Positions 1 to 7,959 of a stretch of 37,794 nucleotides of DNA are shown piece by piece. Each line of letters begins with the position of its first letter. The first letter of the stretch is position 1. The notes under the pieces were generated by a model that saw only the letters and a program-made list of their open reading frames with translations, was not told where the DNA came from and made no database searches. Both the position numbers and the translations under genes were made by a program. This DNA is from Rhizobiaceae bacterium (GTDB taxonomy: Bacteria; Pseudomonadota; Alphaproteobacteria; Rhizobiales; Rhizobiaceae). The stretch covers positions 1 to 37,794 of the forward strand of contig JAMLJD010000040.1 of assembly GCA_023953775.1 (NCBI GenBank). The letters run 5' to 3'.

Positions 1-2
1 GC

Positions 3-89
3 GTCAACGTGGCCGAGAGCCCGACCGCGAACACCGCCGTGCGCATCAACCCGACCTACTTCGAGTGGCTTCAGGGCCTCGTGAAGTAA
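3..89 (+). CDS. C-terminal end of an unidentified protein (5' cut by window)
   Basis: The window opens inside a rightward reading frame that gives 28 residues ending in the motif YFEWLQGLVK and a TAA stop. A strong intrinsic terminator starts 45 bases later, which supports this as a genuine gene end. The tail is too short for me to assign a family, and I do not guess a function. Confidence 0.6.
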   Translation, partial: VNVAESPTANTAVRINPTYFEWLQGLVK

Positions 90-134
90 GGATCGATCGC
101 CTCCGGTGAAGACCGGGGCATAGGCGAGACAAAG

Positions 135-164
135 AGGCGCGGCGGTTTTCCGCCGCGCCTTTTT
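135..164 (+). terminator. Rho-independent terminator
   Basis: A perfect 11-bp GC-rich stem (135-145 with 150-160) closes a TTTT loop and is followed by a T run to 164. It ends the transcript of the gene that stops at 89. The rest of the gap up to the insertion sequence at 381 shows no convincing gene. Confidence 0.9.
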
Positions 165-390
165 CGTGCGCCGCGATGGCTGCGCCTGAAAACCGTCGGC
201 TCGACGCCGGGATCCGCCTCGACATCGACGTTCGTCCGGCCCTCCGCTGAAATCGTTTCAACTTGGTCGCGCGCCGCCGCCTGCGTCGCGGAACGCTAAC
301 GGTGGTAACACCGCGTCACCGTCCGCTCCTGGCCGGGATACAAAATATCGACGTCCTGACCCTAAAGATGAACCGCTCTAGGCTCGGGAC

Positions 391-828
391 TCAATTGATC
401 CACCATAATAGGATTGCAGCGATCAGAACGGCAGCGAGGAATGTGTCTGCGCGCTTGTCGTAGCGCGTTGCAATGCGGCGGAAGTCTTTGAGGCGGCAGA
501 ACATGCGCTCGACGAGGTTTCGTGACTTGTAGGCTTCGCGGTCGTAGCTGTGCGGATGTTTGCGTGTCGGGTTTGGCGGGATGACGGCTTGGCATCCGCG
601 CTTCGCCAGCCAATCGCGTAGTGAACGGGCATCGTAGGCGCGATCGGCAAGCAGTTTGGCGGGAACGGGGCTATGCTGGAGCAAGACCGCCGCTCCCGTG
701 AGGTCGTGGACGTTTCCTGGTGTCAGCGTGAAGGCATAGGGGCGCCCGCGGTGATCTGTCAGCGCATGAACCTTAGTCGTCCGTCCGCCGCGTGATCGGC
801 CGATGGCGTTGTCGAAGGCCCCCCTTTT
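391..828 (-). CDS. IS5-family transposase, downstream frame (OrfB), made by frameshift
   Basis: This frame continues the DDE transposase with GAFDNAIGRSRGGRTTKVHA. It carries the second aspartate in LLADRAYD and the glutamate in NLVERMFCRLK, ending at a TGA inside the left inverted repeat. The frame stays open upstream past the overlap, but homology to transposases begins only at the slip site. A -1 slip on the A AAA G motif (A run at 825-828 on the plus strand) would join it to OrfA as one protein of about 252 residues with a full DDE triad. Programmed -1 frameshifting at such motifs is well known in IS elements; that it happens here is inferred. Confidence 0.85.
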   Translation of the reverse strand, partial: KRGAFDNAIGRSRGGRTTKVHALTDHRGRPYAFTLTPGNVHDLTGAAVLLQHSPVPAKLLADRAYDARSLRDWLAKRGCQAVIPPNPTRKHPHSYDREAYKSRNLVERMFCRLKDFRRIATRYDKRADTFLAAVLIAAILLWWIN

Positions 829-1148
829 GCGCCGGCGGCCGAGCGATGCGCCTTGACATGGGTGGAGTCCACCGCCGCCACCCCGATCACTCCGCTGGAA
901 CCCGTCAGCGCATAGAACACATCCTCCCACACGCCCTGTCTGCTCCACCGGTTGAAGCGGTTGTAGACCGTCGTGTAGGGACCGTATTCGGCGGGGCAAT
1001 CGCGCCACCGCGCGCCCGTCTTTAGCATGTGAATGATGCCGGAAATCACACGATGGTCATCGACCCGGTGGGCCCCGCGCCGCCCTTTCGGGAGATAGGG
1101 CTCGATGCGCGCCCATTCCTCCTCGCTCAGCCAAAATAGATCCGCCAT
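759..1148 (-). CDS. IS5-family transposase, upstream frame (OrfA)
   Basis: The 129-residue zero-frame product holds the N-terminal DNA-binding part (LSEEEWARIEPYLP, then GARWRDCP and YNRFNRW). It also holds the first catalytic aspartate in AAVDSTHVKAHR. The frame then leaves the conserved sequence just after an AAAA-GGGGGG stretch (minus strand, 828 to 819) and continues as a short unrelated tail. The other two catalytic residues are only in OrfB, so OrfA alone cannot be an active transposase; it may act as a regulator. The start ATG at 1148 lies about 75 bases inside the right inverted repeat. Confidence 0.85.
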   Translation of the reverse strand: MADLFWLSEEEWARIEPYLPKGRRGAHRVDDHRVISGIIHMLKTGARWRDCPAEYGPYTTVYNRFNRWSRQGVWEDVFYALTGSSGVIGVAAVDSTHVKAHRSAAGAKGGPSTTPSADHAADGRLRFMR

Positions 1149-1231
1149 TCAAACTCTCCTCTCGTTGGAAAGCTTGAATCACAATTCACATCCACACGGA
1201 ATCCGCTAATTGAGTACGGAGCCTAAGGGGC

Positions 1232-1984
1232 TCAGTCGTCCTGGCCGGGCATCAGCCCCAGTGTCGAGAATATCGAGCCGTTTCGCTCTTCCGTAACGTA
1301 GTTCTCGATCGCGGTCGCATAGCCCACCACGCCGCGCTGGCGTTCGCGTTCGGCGTAGCCCGAGAAATAGCGCCAGAAGGACGAGGCGTAATCGTAGAAG
1401 AACGCATCCGCCACGCTCTGCTCGCAGAGATTTCCGTCGACGCAGAAGGCGAGGCGATTGAGGAAGTAGAGCACCTTCTCATAGCGCGCCCGGAATTCCG
1501 CAAGCGACATGTCGGGACCTGCGACGCTCAGCGCCTGGAGCCCGACCTGCCGATAGTAGACGGCGAGTTCCTCCTGCGAGGGGTTCTGCCCGAGCTGGCC
1601 CGCGAATTCGTTGTTGAGGGACGCGAGACGGTCCTTCACGACCAGCTGCGCGTTCTGGAAGTCCGGCTGGTCCCACAGCTCGACGAGCTGCAGCGTCTGC
1701 TGAACCCGCTTTTCCTTGCGCGTTTCGGAATACTGGTAGATCGAGAAGATGCCGCCGAGAATGATGAACACCCGGACCAGGACATCGGCCCAGGCGTAGA
1801 TCAGCATCCGCCAGTCCCGCGACGTGAACGGGTTGGTCTCCTCCGTCACGTCCGGCCCGGACGCCTCGGGAAACTGATCCGACATCTCGGGCATGGCGAG
1901 CAGTTCCTTGCGGCGCGGCTTGCGCGCCGGCCTGTCGCCCGGCCCGGCGGTTGGTTGAGGTTCGCCGCCCGGAGCGGCCGTCAT
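1232..1984 (-). CDS. Single-pass membrane protein of the caspase locus, unknown function
   Basis: The 250-residue protein has a Pro/Arg-rich N-terminus, one hydrophobic segment at about residues 61-85 (after FTSRDWRM), and a mostly helical soluble domain with WDQPDFQNAQ and RLAFCVDGNLCEQ. There is no signal peptide before the helix. The domain loosely resembles DUF4760-type bacterial proteins, but I am not certain. I chose the ATG at 1984 because it overlaps the upstream stop in an ATGA junction, implying translational coupling; the frame is open further upstream but there it only shadows the preceding gene. It is the last gene of a leftward set headed by a caspase-like protease, and an IS lies 8 bp past its stop. 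Confidence 0.8.
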   Translation of the reverse strand: MTAAPGGEPQPTAGPGDRPARKPRRKELLAMPEMSDQFPEASGPDVTEETNPFTSRDWRMLIYAWADVLVRVFIILGGIFSIYQYSETRKEKRVQQTLQLVELWDQPDFQNAQLVVKDRLASLNNEFAGQLGQNPSQEELAVYYRQVGLQALSVAGPDMSLAEFRARYEKVLYFLNRLAFCVDGNLCEQSVADAFFYDYASSFWRYFSGYAERERQRGVVGYATAIENYVTEERNGSIFSTLGLMPGQDD

Positions 1985-2370
1985 CCGCAGTCGCCGAGGT
2001 CGATCCGCTTCACCGGGTCGAGCACCAGGTTGGGGTTCTCGAGCTTGCGCTTCAGGCAGGCAAGATCCTTGCGGGCGACGAGAAAGGACAGGTCCGGGAC
2101 GTCCAGCGATTGCAGCGGATTGGGCAGCGGATCGATGATGAACCGCATCGTCTCCTCGCAACTGTGCAGGTCGACCGCTACGGCGGTCGACTCTTTCTCG
2201 GCGTAGTCGGCGTAGCGGTCGAGGAAACACTGCGCCAGCGCCGAGTTTGTGACCAGCGACGTCACGCACAGGCCGCAGCCGTCAGCCGCGCGCGCCTCGA
2301 CGCTGGCGAGAAATGCGGCAATCAGGATCGCGGCGGTCCGGCCGCGTGACGTCAACTTCGTGTGCGGCAT
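1981..2370 (-). CDS. Small exported protein with six cysteines, unknown function
   Basis: The 129-residue precursor has a signal peptide (charged start, hydrophobic AAILIAAFLA, then a likely cut after EARA near residue 28). The mature part has six cysteines: a CGLC pair near its start and single ones in AQCF, HSCEE, LACLK and the last-but-one residue. An even number of cysteines in a predicted periplasmic protein suggests disulfide bonds. It lies 85 bp downstream of the caspase-like gene and overlaps the next gene by 4 bases. I recognise no family. Its position makes it a candidate substrate, inhibitor or chaperone of the protease, which is inference. Confidence 0.75.
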   Translation of the reverse strand: MPHTKLTSRGRTAAILIAAFLASVEARAADGCGLCVTSLVTNSALAQCFLDRYADYAEKESTAVAVDLHSCEETMRFIIDPLPNPLQSLDVPDLSFLVARKDLACLKRKLENPNLVLDPVKRIDLGDCG

Positions 2371-2389
2371 GTCGATTGCCCGATGTTGA

Positions 2390-2413
2390 AGCGGACCGCA
2401 CTTGCGGCCCGCT
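2390..2413 (-). terminator. GC-rich hairpin after the caspase-like gene (possible partial terminator or mRNA-stabilising stem)
   Basis: An almost perfect stem (2390-2400 with 2403-2413, one mismatch) lies between the caspase-like gene and the six-cysteine gene on the minus strand. No T run follows, so full termination is doubtful. It may adjust the ratio of protease to downstream products. Confidence 0.35.
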
Positions 2414-2455
2414 CGCTTGTCCTATGTTTAGCCTTCGAAGTCCGTTCCGTGAAGA

Positions 2456-4783
2456 TCAGCTTCGCGTCTTCGTCTCGACTTCGTAGATCAGCACCGTGCC
2501 CTTCGGCCCGCCGCCACCCTGGCTGCTGGCGCCGTACTTGGCCCCTCCACGGGTCGCGGGCGCGGAACCGATATCGCGCAGAAGGCCGGCAAAGCCCTCG
2601 GGATGCGTGAGCGAACGGGTCATCGTGCGCACGGCTTCCTGTTCCATGAAGGCCAGGTCCTCCATGGCGCCCTTGCCTTCCGTCAGCACGACGATCATCC
2701 GCTCGACACCGTAGCTGTCGTCGGTGAAGCGCAGGATCGGCGTATCGACTACCGCGTCGGCCTGCAGCCGCTCGACATACATGTGCCCGATCGAATAGTC
2801 GCTGCCGACATAGAGCACGTTCATGTCGAGAGGCTTGCCGGACCTGTTTTCGGCCTGCACGTAGACGACGTCGCACGAATAGCTCTCGGGCAGGTCTCCT
2901 GCCTGCATGGGCACCCGGTTCTCGGGCGCGGCCAGCGTGTAGTCCTGGCATGGAGCATCCATCGGTTCCGTCGCGCCGTTCGCTTCCGGGCTGCCGATCC
3001 GGTTCGCCCGCGCGATCTTGAATGAAACTTCGAAGCCGGACGGAATCTTGAAGTCCGATGCAGCCGCCAGCCGCGACAGGTTGGTGGCGCGGAAGATCTT
3101 GACCAGCGTCTCGCCGACCTCTTTCTCGAGGCCCTCGGGGGTGCTCCCCTCTATACCGATCGACGGCGGCCGGCGGCCGGGAGTGAGCGCGATCTCGGCG
3201 GTCGGTGGCAGGAACCACAGCCGCGGCTTGGTGCTCATCGCCGCGCGGTCGTCCACCACCTTGCCGTCGGAAACGAGGACTGCGGCGTCGTTTTCGCTCA
3301 GCAATGCCAGCTTCACGTCGGCGCTCTCGCCGGGGTCGACGAGCGTCATCTTGATCGGCGTTTTCTCGTCATTCGCAATCCGGTCGAGAATCGCATTGAT
3401 CTCGGCGACCTGCTCTTCCGTCGCCCACTGCATGTTCGGCCGTGCGACCCTGAGATCGTGGTCGAACACCATGAAGGCGACGCGGGCATAGCCGTTCTCG
3501 GGGATCGCCGCGACGTCCATTGCCGGCTTGCCCTCATATTCGACCGGCCGCACCCTGCTGGTCAGCGTGCTCGTCGAGACGACCTCGAGATAGCCCTTGG
3601 CGTCCTCGAGATTGTCGTTGGCGTTTTCGAGAACCGCGAGGATGGCGCCCGGGGCCAGACCATGCAGCGCACCGGCCTCGACTTCGGTTCCGGCCGGGTT
3701 CTTGCGGATTTCCCACTGCTTGACGAAGTCGCCACCCGTCGTGCCGAAGACCGGAGCGTCGAGCCGGCCTTCGAACAGAGGCGTCGGCCGCGTTCGGTTC
3801 TCCGCCGCATAGGCCTGGATGATGCTCTGGCTGAGCTGACGGTAGGAGACGTTCGGGTTCTCTGCTATCTTCGAGAACAGCGTGTAGGTGAACAGGCCAA
3901 GCTTCTGTGCGTCGTCGGAGCCGCGCGGCAGAAGCATCTCGGGCGTCGTCTCGACGGTCTGGGCCGCGAAGAAGGCTACCAGTCCGCCTTCGGCCGCTGT
4001 TTCCGCGCCTGTTGCTTCGGTTTCCTCGGCATAAAGGGCAAGCGCGCGGCTCGCCTCGGGTTCACCGTCGACGCCGCGTGTGGCGGTCTGCGGTGCCGCC
4101 GCCTTCGCTTCGGCTTCAGCTTCCGCGAAGGCCTCGTCAGGTATGCCGAGCACTGACGGCTCGACCTTGCGCTCGGTGACATCATCCTCGCCGACAGGCG
4201 CGGCGCGTGTCGCGGTGCCCGAATGGCATGCATCGATCACGATCCACACGAAAGCGCCCTTGTCGCGGATCGCCTGCACGGCATCACCGATCTCGTTGTC
4301 CGCAAATGCGGACGGAATGCCCTTCGAGCGGTCGACCCAACGGTTGGTGTCGGCGGGCAGGAAAACCTCGTCCAGCCCGTCGGGCTCCTGAGTCACGTCG
4401 ACGGCGGGCTGCTGCGTGCCATGTCCCGAGAAATGCAGATAGACGAAGTCGCCCGGTGCGACCGTTTCGGCGAGTTTGGTCAGTTGCCCGGTAATGGCGT
4501 CGTGCGTCGGGGATTCCAGCGCGCCGTCCAATCCATCGGCGAGTACCCTTATGTGGGCGGGTTCGAACTTCGCCGGCGAATCCTCTTCGAGGAAGGTACG
4601 CACCAGCCGGATGTCGTTGTTCGGCCCGACAAGGTCGGCGCCCTTGAGATTCGGATATTTCGTTACCGCGACCAGAAGGGCGTGGTTGGTCCGCGCCAGC
4701 GCCGGCGCGGCAGCGAAAACCGTTCCCGCGAGCGCGATCGCAACGGCCGCCAGAACACCGTTGCCGCGATTGAGAATGCCCAT
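2456..4783 (-). CDS. Exported caspase-like (metacaspase/orthocaspase, peptidase C14) protein
   Basis: The 775-residue protein begins with a signal peptide (LAAVAIALAGTVFAAAPALA, cut near residue 30). A caspase p20-like domain follows: HALLVAVTKYP at 34-44, catalytic His121 in HFSGHGTQ and catalytic Cys186 in DACHSG. An acidic, Ala/Glu-rich linker at about 198-262 separates it from a p10-like part (VAFFAAQ, LGLFTYTLF). The aspartate before Cys186 is typical of Arg/Lys-specific metacaspases. The C-terminal third (CDVVYVQAENRSGKPL and following) resembles DUF4384-type modules found behind bacterial caspases. Start choice: the ATG at 4783 directly precedes the signal peptide and has GGGAG 8 bases upstream; the longer frame to 4870 runs through the predicted promoter. 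Substrate unknown. Confidence 0.88.
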   Translation of the reverse strand: MGILNRGNGVLAAVAIALAGTVFAAAPALARTNHALLVAVTKYPNLKGADLVGPNNDIRLVRTFLEEDSPAKFEPAHIRVLADGLDGALESPTHDAITGQLTKLAETVAPGDFVYLHFSGHGTQQPAVDVTQEPDGLDEVFLPADTNRWVDRSKGIPSAFADNEIGDAVQAIRDKGAFVWIVIDACHSGTATRAAPVGEDDVTERKVEPSVLGIPDEAFAEAEAEAKAAAPQTATRGVDGEPEASRALALYAEETEATGAETAAEGGLVAFFAAQTVETTPEMLLPRGSDDAQKLGLFTYTLFSKIAENPNVSYRQLSQSIIQAYAAENRTRPTPLFEGRLDAPVFGTTGGDFVKQWEIRKNPAGTEVEAGALHGLAPGAILAVLENANDNLEDAKGYLEVVSTSTLTSRVRPVEYEGKPAMDVAAIPENGYARVAFMVFDHDLRVARPNMQWATEEQVAEINAILDRIANDEKTPIKMTLVDPGESADVKLALLSENDAAVLVSDGKVVDDRAAMSTKPRLWFLPPTAEIALTPGRRPPSIGIEGSTPEGLEKEVGETLVKIFRATNLSRLAAASDFKIPSGFEVSFKIARANRIGSPEANGATEPMDAPCQDYTLAAPENRVPMQAGDLPESYSCDVVYVQAENRSGKPLDMNVLYVGSDYSIGHMYVERLQADAVVDTPILRFTDDSYGVERMIVVLTEGKGAMEDLAFMEQEAVRTMTRSLTHPEGFAGLLRDIGSAPATRGGAKYGASSQGGGGPKGTVLIYEVETKTRS

Positions 4784-4845
4784 TCGAATGTCTCCCAAGC
4801 CCATTGATCTGCCCCAGCGGCACCTGCTTCGCTGATGATTGGGGC

Positions 4846-4874
4846 AGTATTTTGGAACCGGGCGGGACAATCAA
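4846..4874 (-). promoter_or_regulatory. Sigma70-type promoter of the leftward caspase operon
   Basis: Read on the minus strand there is TTGATT, a 17-base spacer and AATACT (+ strand 4869-4874 and 4846-4851). This gives a transcription start near 4839, about 55 bases before the ATG at 4783. The spacing is ideal. It lies in the 204-bp divergent region shared with the second caspase gene. Confidence 0.6.
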
Positions 4875-4987
4875 GCGCCGCGATCAGGCTCTGGTTGGCC
4901 AGAGGCGGATTGCGCTGCGGCGCGAAGACGAATTGAATGGGCACCGTGGGTGTGGATTGCATTGAGCGGCAGACGGAACCGGGACCG

Positions 4988-7327
4988 ATGAGGAAAGGCA
5001 CACTTTTCCGATATCTTGTCATCACGCTGGTGTTTCTGGGCGGGTCCGATCTGCATCCGGTGTCAGCTGGAGCCCGCTGTCTGGACGATGCATGGGATTG
5101 CTTGGCGAAAGTGGCACCGGGTGATCCTGCGGACGATGAGCACCCTTTCGGACAGCTGTTTCCCGAGGGCAAGAAGACGGTCTTTCTTCGTGACGAACTT
5201 GCCGAGGCCCTCCCTGGCATATTCGAGCCTCTGGTCGACTACCCATCGGCTGACATCGCGCCGGCGCAATGCAATTCCGGGCGGACGCCTTCCACCTACG
5301 CGATCCTGATCGGCGCGTCCGAAGCCGGTGAGCTGCTTCCCGACCTGCCGGGTGCGGCGAATGACGTCGATCTGCTCTCGGCTTCCTTTGAGGCGCGCGA
5401 TGTCGATCCCGGCAATATCTACCGGCTCCTGGGAAATGCGGCGACGCGCAGGGGCGTCGCCACGGCCTTCGAAAAGGTTGCCGCAGCGTCGACCTGCGGT
5501 GACCGGATCTATCTCCATTTTGGTGGACATTCGGGGATACCGGAGGCGGTGGTGAGCGGGTTCCTCCCGCAGGTTGCAACGGAAAAGTTGGACGGCTTCG
5601 CCCTGACGGATGTTCCCTCGATCGAGAGGATCGCCGCATACCAGCGGTGGGCCGACACCAGCGATAATGCCCCGCCAGGCGAAGAAGGCCGGGCCGTCCT
5701 CATGGGCGAGGCTGCGCTCGATCTCGAGAAGCTGAAGGATACGGGCATCCTTCTCGTCCTGAACGAAAACGGCGGGACGCAGGTCTTTTCCCCGCATGAT
5801 CTGAGCGACTTCATGACGACGCTGCGCAATCGCGGCGCGGACGTGACGGTGACGCTCGATACGAGCCGCGCGACGCTGTCCCGTCTGGCCGAACGCCAGT
5901 TTTCGCCCGAAACCGGACAGCTCTGGAAAGTCGATGTCGGCACCGAGGAGGAAGAAAAGACGCCGTGGGCGCCTCTGCCGCTCGGCAGCGACCCGGGCGA
6001 TTTTGCCGTACTCTATTCGAGCATCGGCGATTCCGAAGCCAGGGAGATCGGCGTCGATGACGGAAGTGGCGGCAAGAAGAACTACGGCGTCTTCACCTTC
6101 AAGCTGGCAGCCGCCATCCAGAACCGCGTGAGTGTCACGATCCGCGCCCTTGCCGAGGCCCTGAAGCAGCAGCCGGAAGTGGAGGGGCAGATACAGGCCG
6201 CCCGGGTGGTCGCTTCCGATCCGGAGATGACGATCTTCGCCGGCGACGCGCCGGCACCGCAGGCGCTCGACACCATCGTCATCACCAGGCCGGCGCCGAC
6301 GCGCGGCGCTGCCAAGGTCGACCGGCCCGAGGTCGAGATCGCCGGCGTCGTCGAATGGTCCGCGCCCGTGCGCGCGGTGCTCATCGACGGGCATGTCGCC
6401 AATCTCGAGGGCCGCCATGGCTTCAGCCTGCGCGTCCCGCTTACCGCGGGCCTCAACACGCTCGACATCATCGCGCTCACCGGCGACGGCCGCACGCATC
6501 AAAGGACGCTCGAATTTCTGTTCGAGGGCGACCGGCAGGCGCTTCAGGGCGAGGGCAAGCGCTACGCGGTGGTCGTCGCCAACCAGACCTACGGCGGCAA
6601 GACCGGCTATGCGCCGCTGTCGACGCCCTTCGCCGACGCCGACGCAATCGAAAACGTGCTCGTCTCGCGCTACGGCTTCGTCACCGAGGCCGTGCTTGCG
6701 GGCGGGCAGCGCCTCGGCCTGTCGCTGCGCGACGCCACCGGGCGCGACATCCAGTCGGTGCTGCACCAGCTCGGATCGGTCGCCGGCGAGAACGACACGG
6801 TGCTCATCTACTATGCCGGGCATGGCGAATACGAGGAGGCGACGACCAACGCCTACTGGATTCCGGCCGATGCCGAATATCGCGTGCCCTTCACCTATCT
6901 CTCCGCCGCCGCGATCGCCGATCCGATCACCCGCATGCAGGCGGGCAACGTCATCCTGATCTCAGATTCCTGTTTCTCGGGCGCCCTGATGCGTGGCGGA
7001 CCCGGTGCGGAGGACGAGATCGCCGATGCCGACCGCATCGAGGCGCTGCTGCGCAAATCCAAGCGCCGCTCGCGCATCCTGATTTCGTCGGGCAACAACG
7101 AGCCGGTGTCCGACATCGGCGGCGCCGGACATTCGGTCTTTGCGGCGGCGCTGCTCAACGGTCTCGAGAACATGGAATACGACGCCTTCTCGGCGCTTGA
7201 ACTGTTCAACGGCTACATTCTCGACGCCGTCTCGGCCAATGCCGATCAGGAACCGCAATACCGGCCGATCGAGCGCGTCGGCCATGATGGCGGCGATGTC
7301 GTGTTCGTGCGGGTGCCGCGCGGATAG
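4988..7327 (+). CDS. Exported double-caspase-fold protein (degenerate N-terminal domain, intact C-terminal peptidase C14 domain)
   Basis: The 779-residue protein has a signal peptide (LFRYLVITLVFLGG, mature from about residue 28). The first caspase-like fold spans about 102-390: YAILIGA, LPGAANDVDLL, and LHFGGHSG with His181. At the expected Cys site it reads TLDTSRAT (Ser293), so it is probably inactive. A beta-rich Ig/glucodextranase-like spacer covers about 447-512. The second caspase domain runs from 524: RYAVVVANQTY, YYAGHGE with His612, SDSCFSG with Cys662, ending in GGDVVFVR; it looks catalytically complete. The ATG at 4988 is preferred because it immediately precedes the signal peptide; an in-frame ATG at 4937 is possible. 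It is divergent from the other caspase gene and 5 bp from a convergent exporter gene. Confidence 0.87.
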   Translation: MRKGTLFRYLVITLVFLGGSDLHPVSAGARCLDDAWDCLAKVAPGDPADDEHPFGQLFPEGKKTVFLRDELAEALPGIFEPLVDYPSADIAPAQCNSGRTPSTYAILIGASEAGELLPDLPGAANDVDLLSASFEARDVDPGNIYRLLGNAATRRGVATAFEKVAAASTCGDRIYLHFGGHSGIPEAVVSGFLPQVATEKLDGFALTDVPSIERIAAYQRWADTSDNAPPGEEGRAVLMGEAALDLEKLKDTGILLVLNENGGTQVFSPHDLSDFMTTLRNRGADVTVTLDTSRATLSRLAERQFSPETGQLWKVDVGTEEEEKTPWAPLPLGSDPGDFAVLYSSIGDSEAREIGVDDGSGGKKNYGVFTFKLAAAIQNRVSVTIRALAEALKQQPEVEGQIQAARVVASDPEMTIFAGDAPAPQALDTIVITRPAPTRGAAKVDRPEVEIAGVVEWSAPVRAVLIDGHVANLEGRHGFSLRVPLTAGLNTLDIIALTGDGRTHQRTLEFLFEGDRQALQGEGKRYAVVVANQTYGGKTGYAPLSTPFADADAIENVLVSRYGFVTEAVLAGGQRLGLSLRDATGRDIQSVLHQLGSVAGENDTVLIYYAGHGEYEEATTNAYWIPADAEYRVPFTYLSAAAIADPITRMQAGNVILISDSCFSGALMRGGPGAEDEIADADRIEALLRKSKRRSRILISSGNNEPVSDIGGAGHSVFAAALLNGLENMEYDAFSALELFNGYILDAVSANADQEPQYRPIERVGHDGGDVVFVRVPRG

Positions 7328-7332
7328 CGCCC

Positions 7333-7959
7333 CTACCGCGCCGTCGACCAGGCGAACCACACCGCCACCAGCGCAAGCAGGGCGGACAGCGTACGCCGCG
7401 CGATCCGCTCGCGCCGCGGGTCGTTGAGATACGGCTCGAGCGCCCCCGCCAGGACTACGATCGCGCCATGGATGCCGGTTGCGACCAGCACGTAGACCGC
7501 CGTTAGCGTCAGCGTCTGGGCAAGCGGCGCGCGGCTTGCGTCGAGGAAGGTCGGCAGGACGGCGACATAGAACACCGCCGCCTTGGGATTGAGCAGGTTG
7601 GTCATCAGCCCGCGCATGAAATGGCGTCCGTCCGCGCCGCCGTGCCTGGCGGCGACGTCCGTTCCCGCCGTCCATCCCTCCCATGCGAGGTAGAACAGGA
7701 ACACCACGCCCGCCCAGCGCAGGCCCTCGTAGAGCGCGGTGGATGCCTGGATCGCCTCGGCCACGCCGAAGGCCGCGATCACGCCGACCACCGCCAGCCC
7801 GAGCGCGACGCCGGCGACCGTCGCGAACCCCGCCCGGCGCCCCTCGCTCGCCGAGACGAGCGCCAGATAGGTCATGTTGGGCCCCGGCGTGAGCTCGATG
7901 ATCAGCGACGTGAAGGCGAAGGCCAGCAGCGCATCGACCGGAAGTGCGACCCAGTCCAC
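7333..7959 (-). CDS. LysE/RhtB-family amino-acid or metabolite exporter
   Basis: The 208-residue inner-membrane protein has about six hydrophobic segments and the family signature near its start (TPGPNMTYL), with LNPKAAVFYVAVLPTF in the middle. Such proteins export amino acids or related metabolites using the proton gradient; the substrate cannot be read here. The start is a GTG at 7959 placed directly after the TAG stop of polA (TAGGTG), with GAGG inside the polA end as a possible ribosome-binding site. Translation is therefore probably coupled to polA. The family is certain and the exact substrate is unknown. Confidence 0.88.
   Translation of the reverse strand: MDWVALPVDALLAFAFTSLIIELTPGPNMTYLALVSASEGRRAGFATVAGVALGLAVVGVIAAFGVAEAIQASTALYEGLRWAGVVFLFYLAWEGWTAGTDVAARHGGADGRHFMRGLMTNLLNPKAAVFYVAVLPTFLDASRAPLAQTLTLTAVYVLVATGIHGAIVVLAGALEPYLNDPRRERIARRTLSALLALVAVWFAWSTAR

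Larger units (their letters stand above)
381..1223 (-). mobile_element. Complete IS5-family (IS427-like) insertion sequence, 843 bp
   Basis: The ends carry imperfect 16-bp inverted repeats: GGCTCGGGACTCAATT at 381-396, and GGCTCCGTACTCAATT read from 1223 to 1208 on the minus strand, with two mismatches. Each end is flanked by TA (379-380 and 1224-1225), as expected for the 2-bp target duplication of the IS427 group. The transposase is split into two overlapping frames, also typical of that group. The element sits between the terminator of the first gene and the stop codon of the membrane protein at 1232, so it disrupts no visible coding sequence. It looks intact and potentially active. The group name is from memory of family features, not from a database match. 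Confidence 0.9.

Noticed and set aside
5063..6823. 586-codon minus-strand frame opposite the double-caspase gene
   Set aside because: No recognisable domain, composition typical of antisense shadows, and the plus strand encodes conserved caspase motifs.
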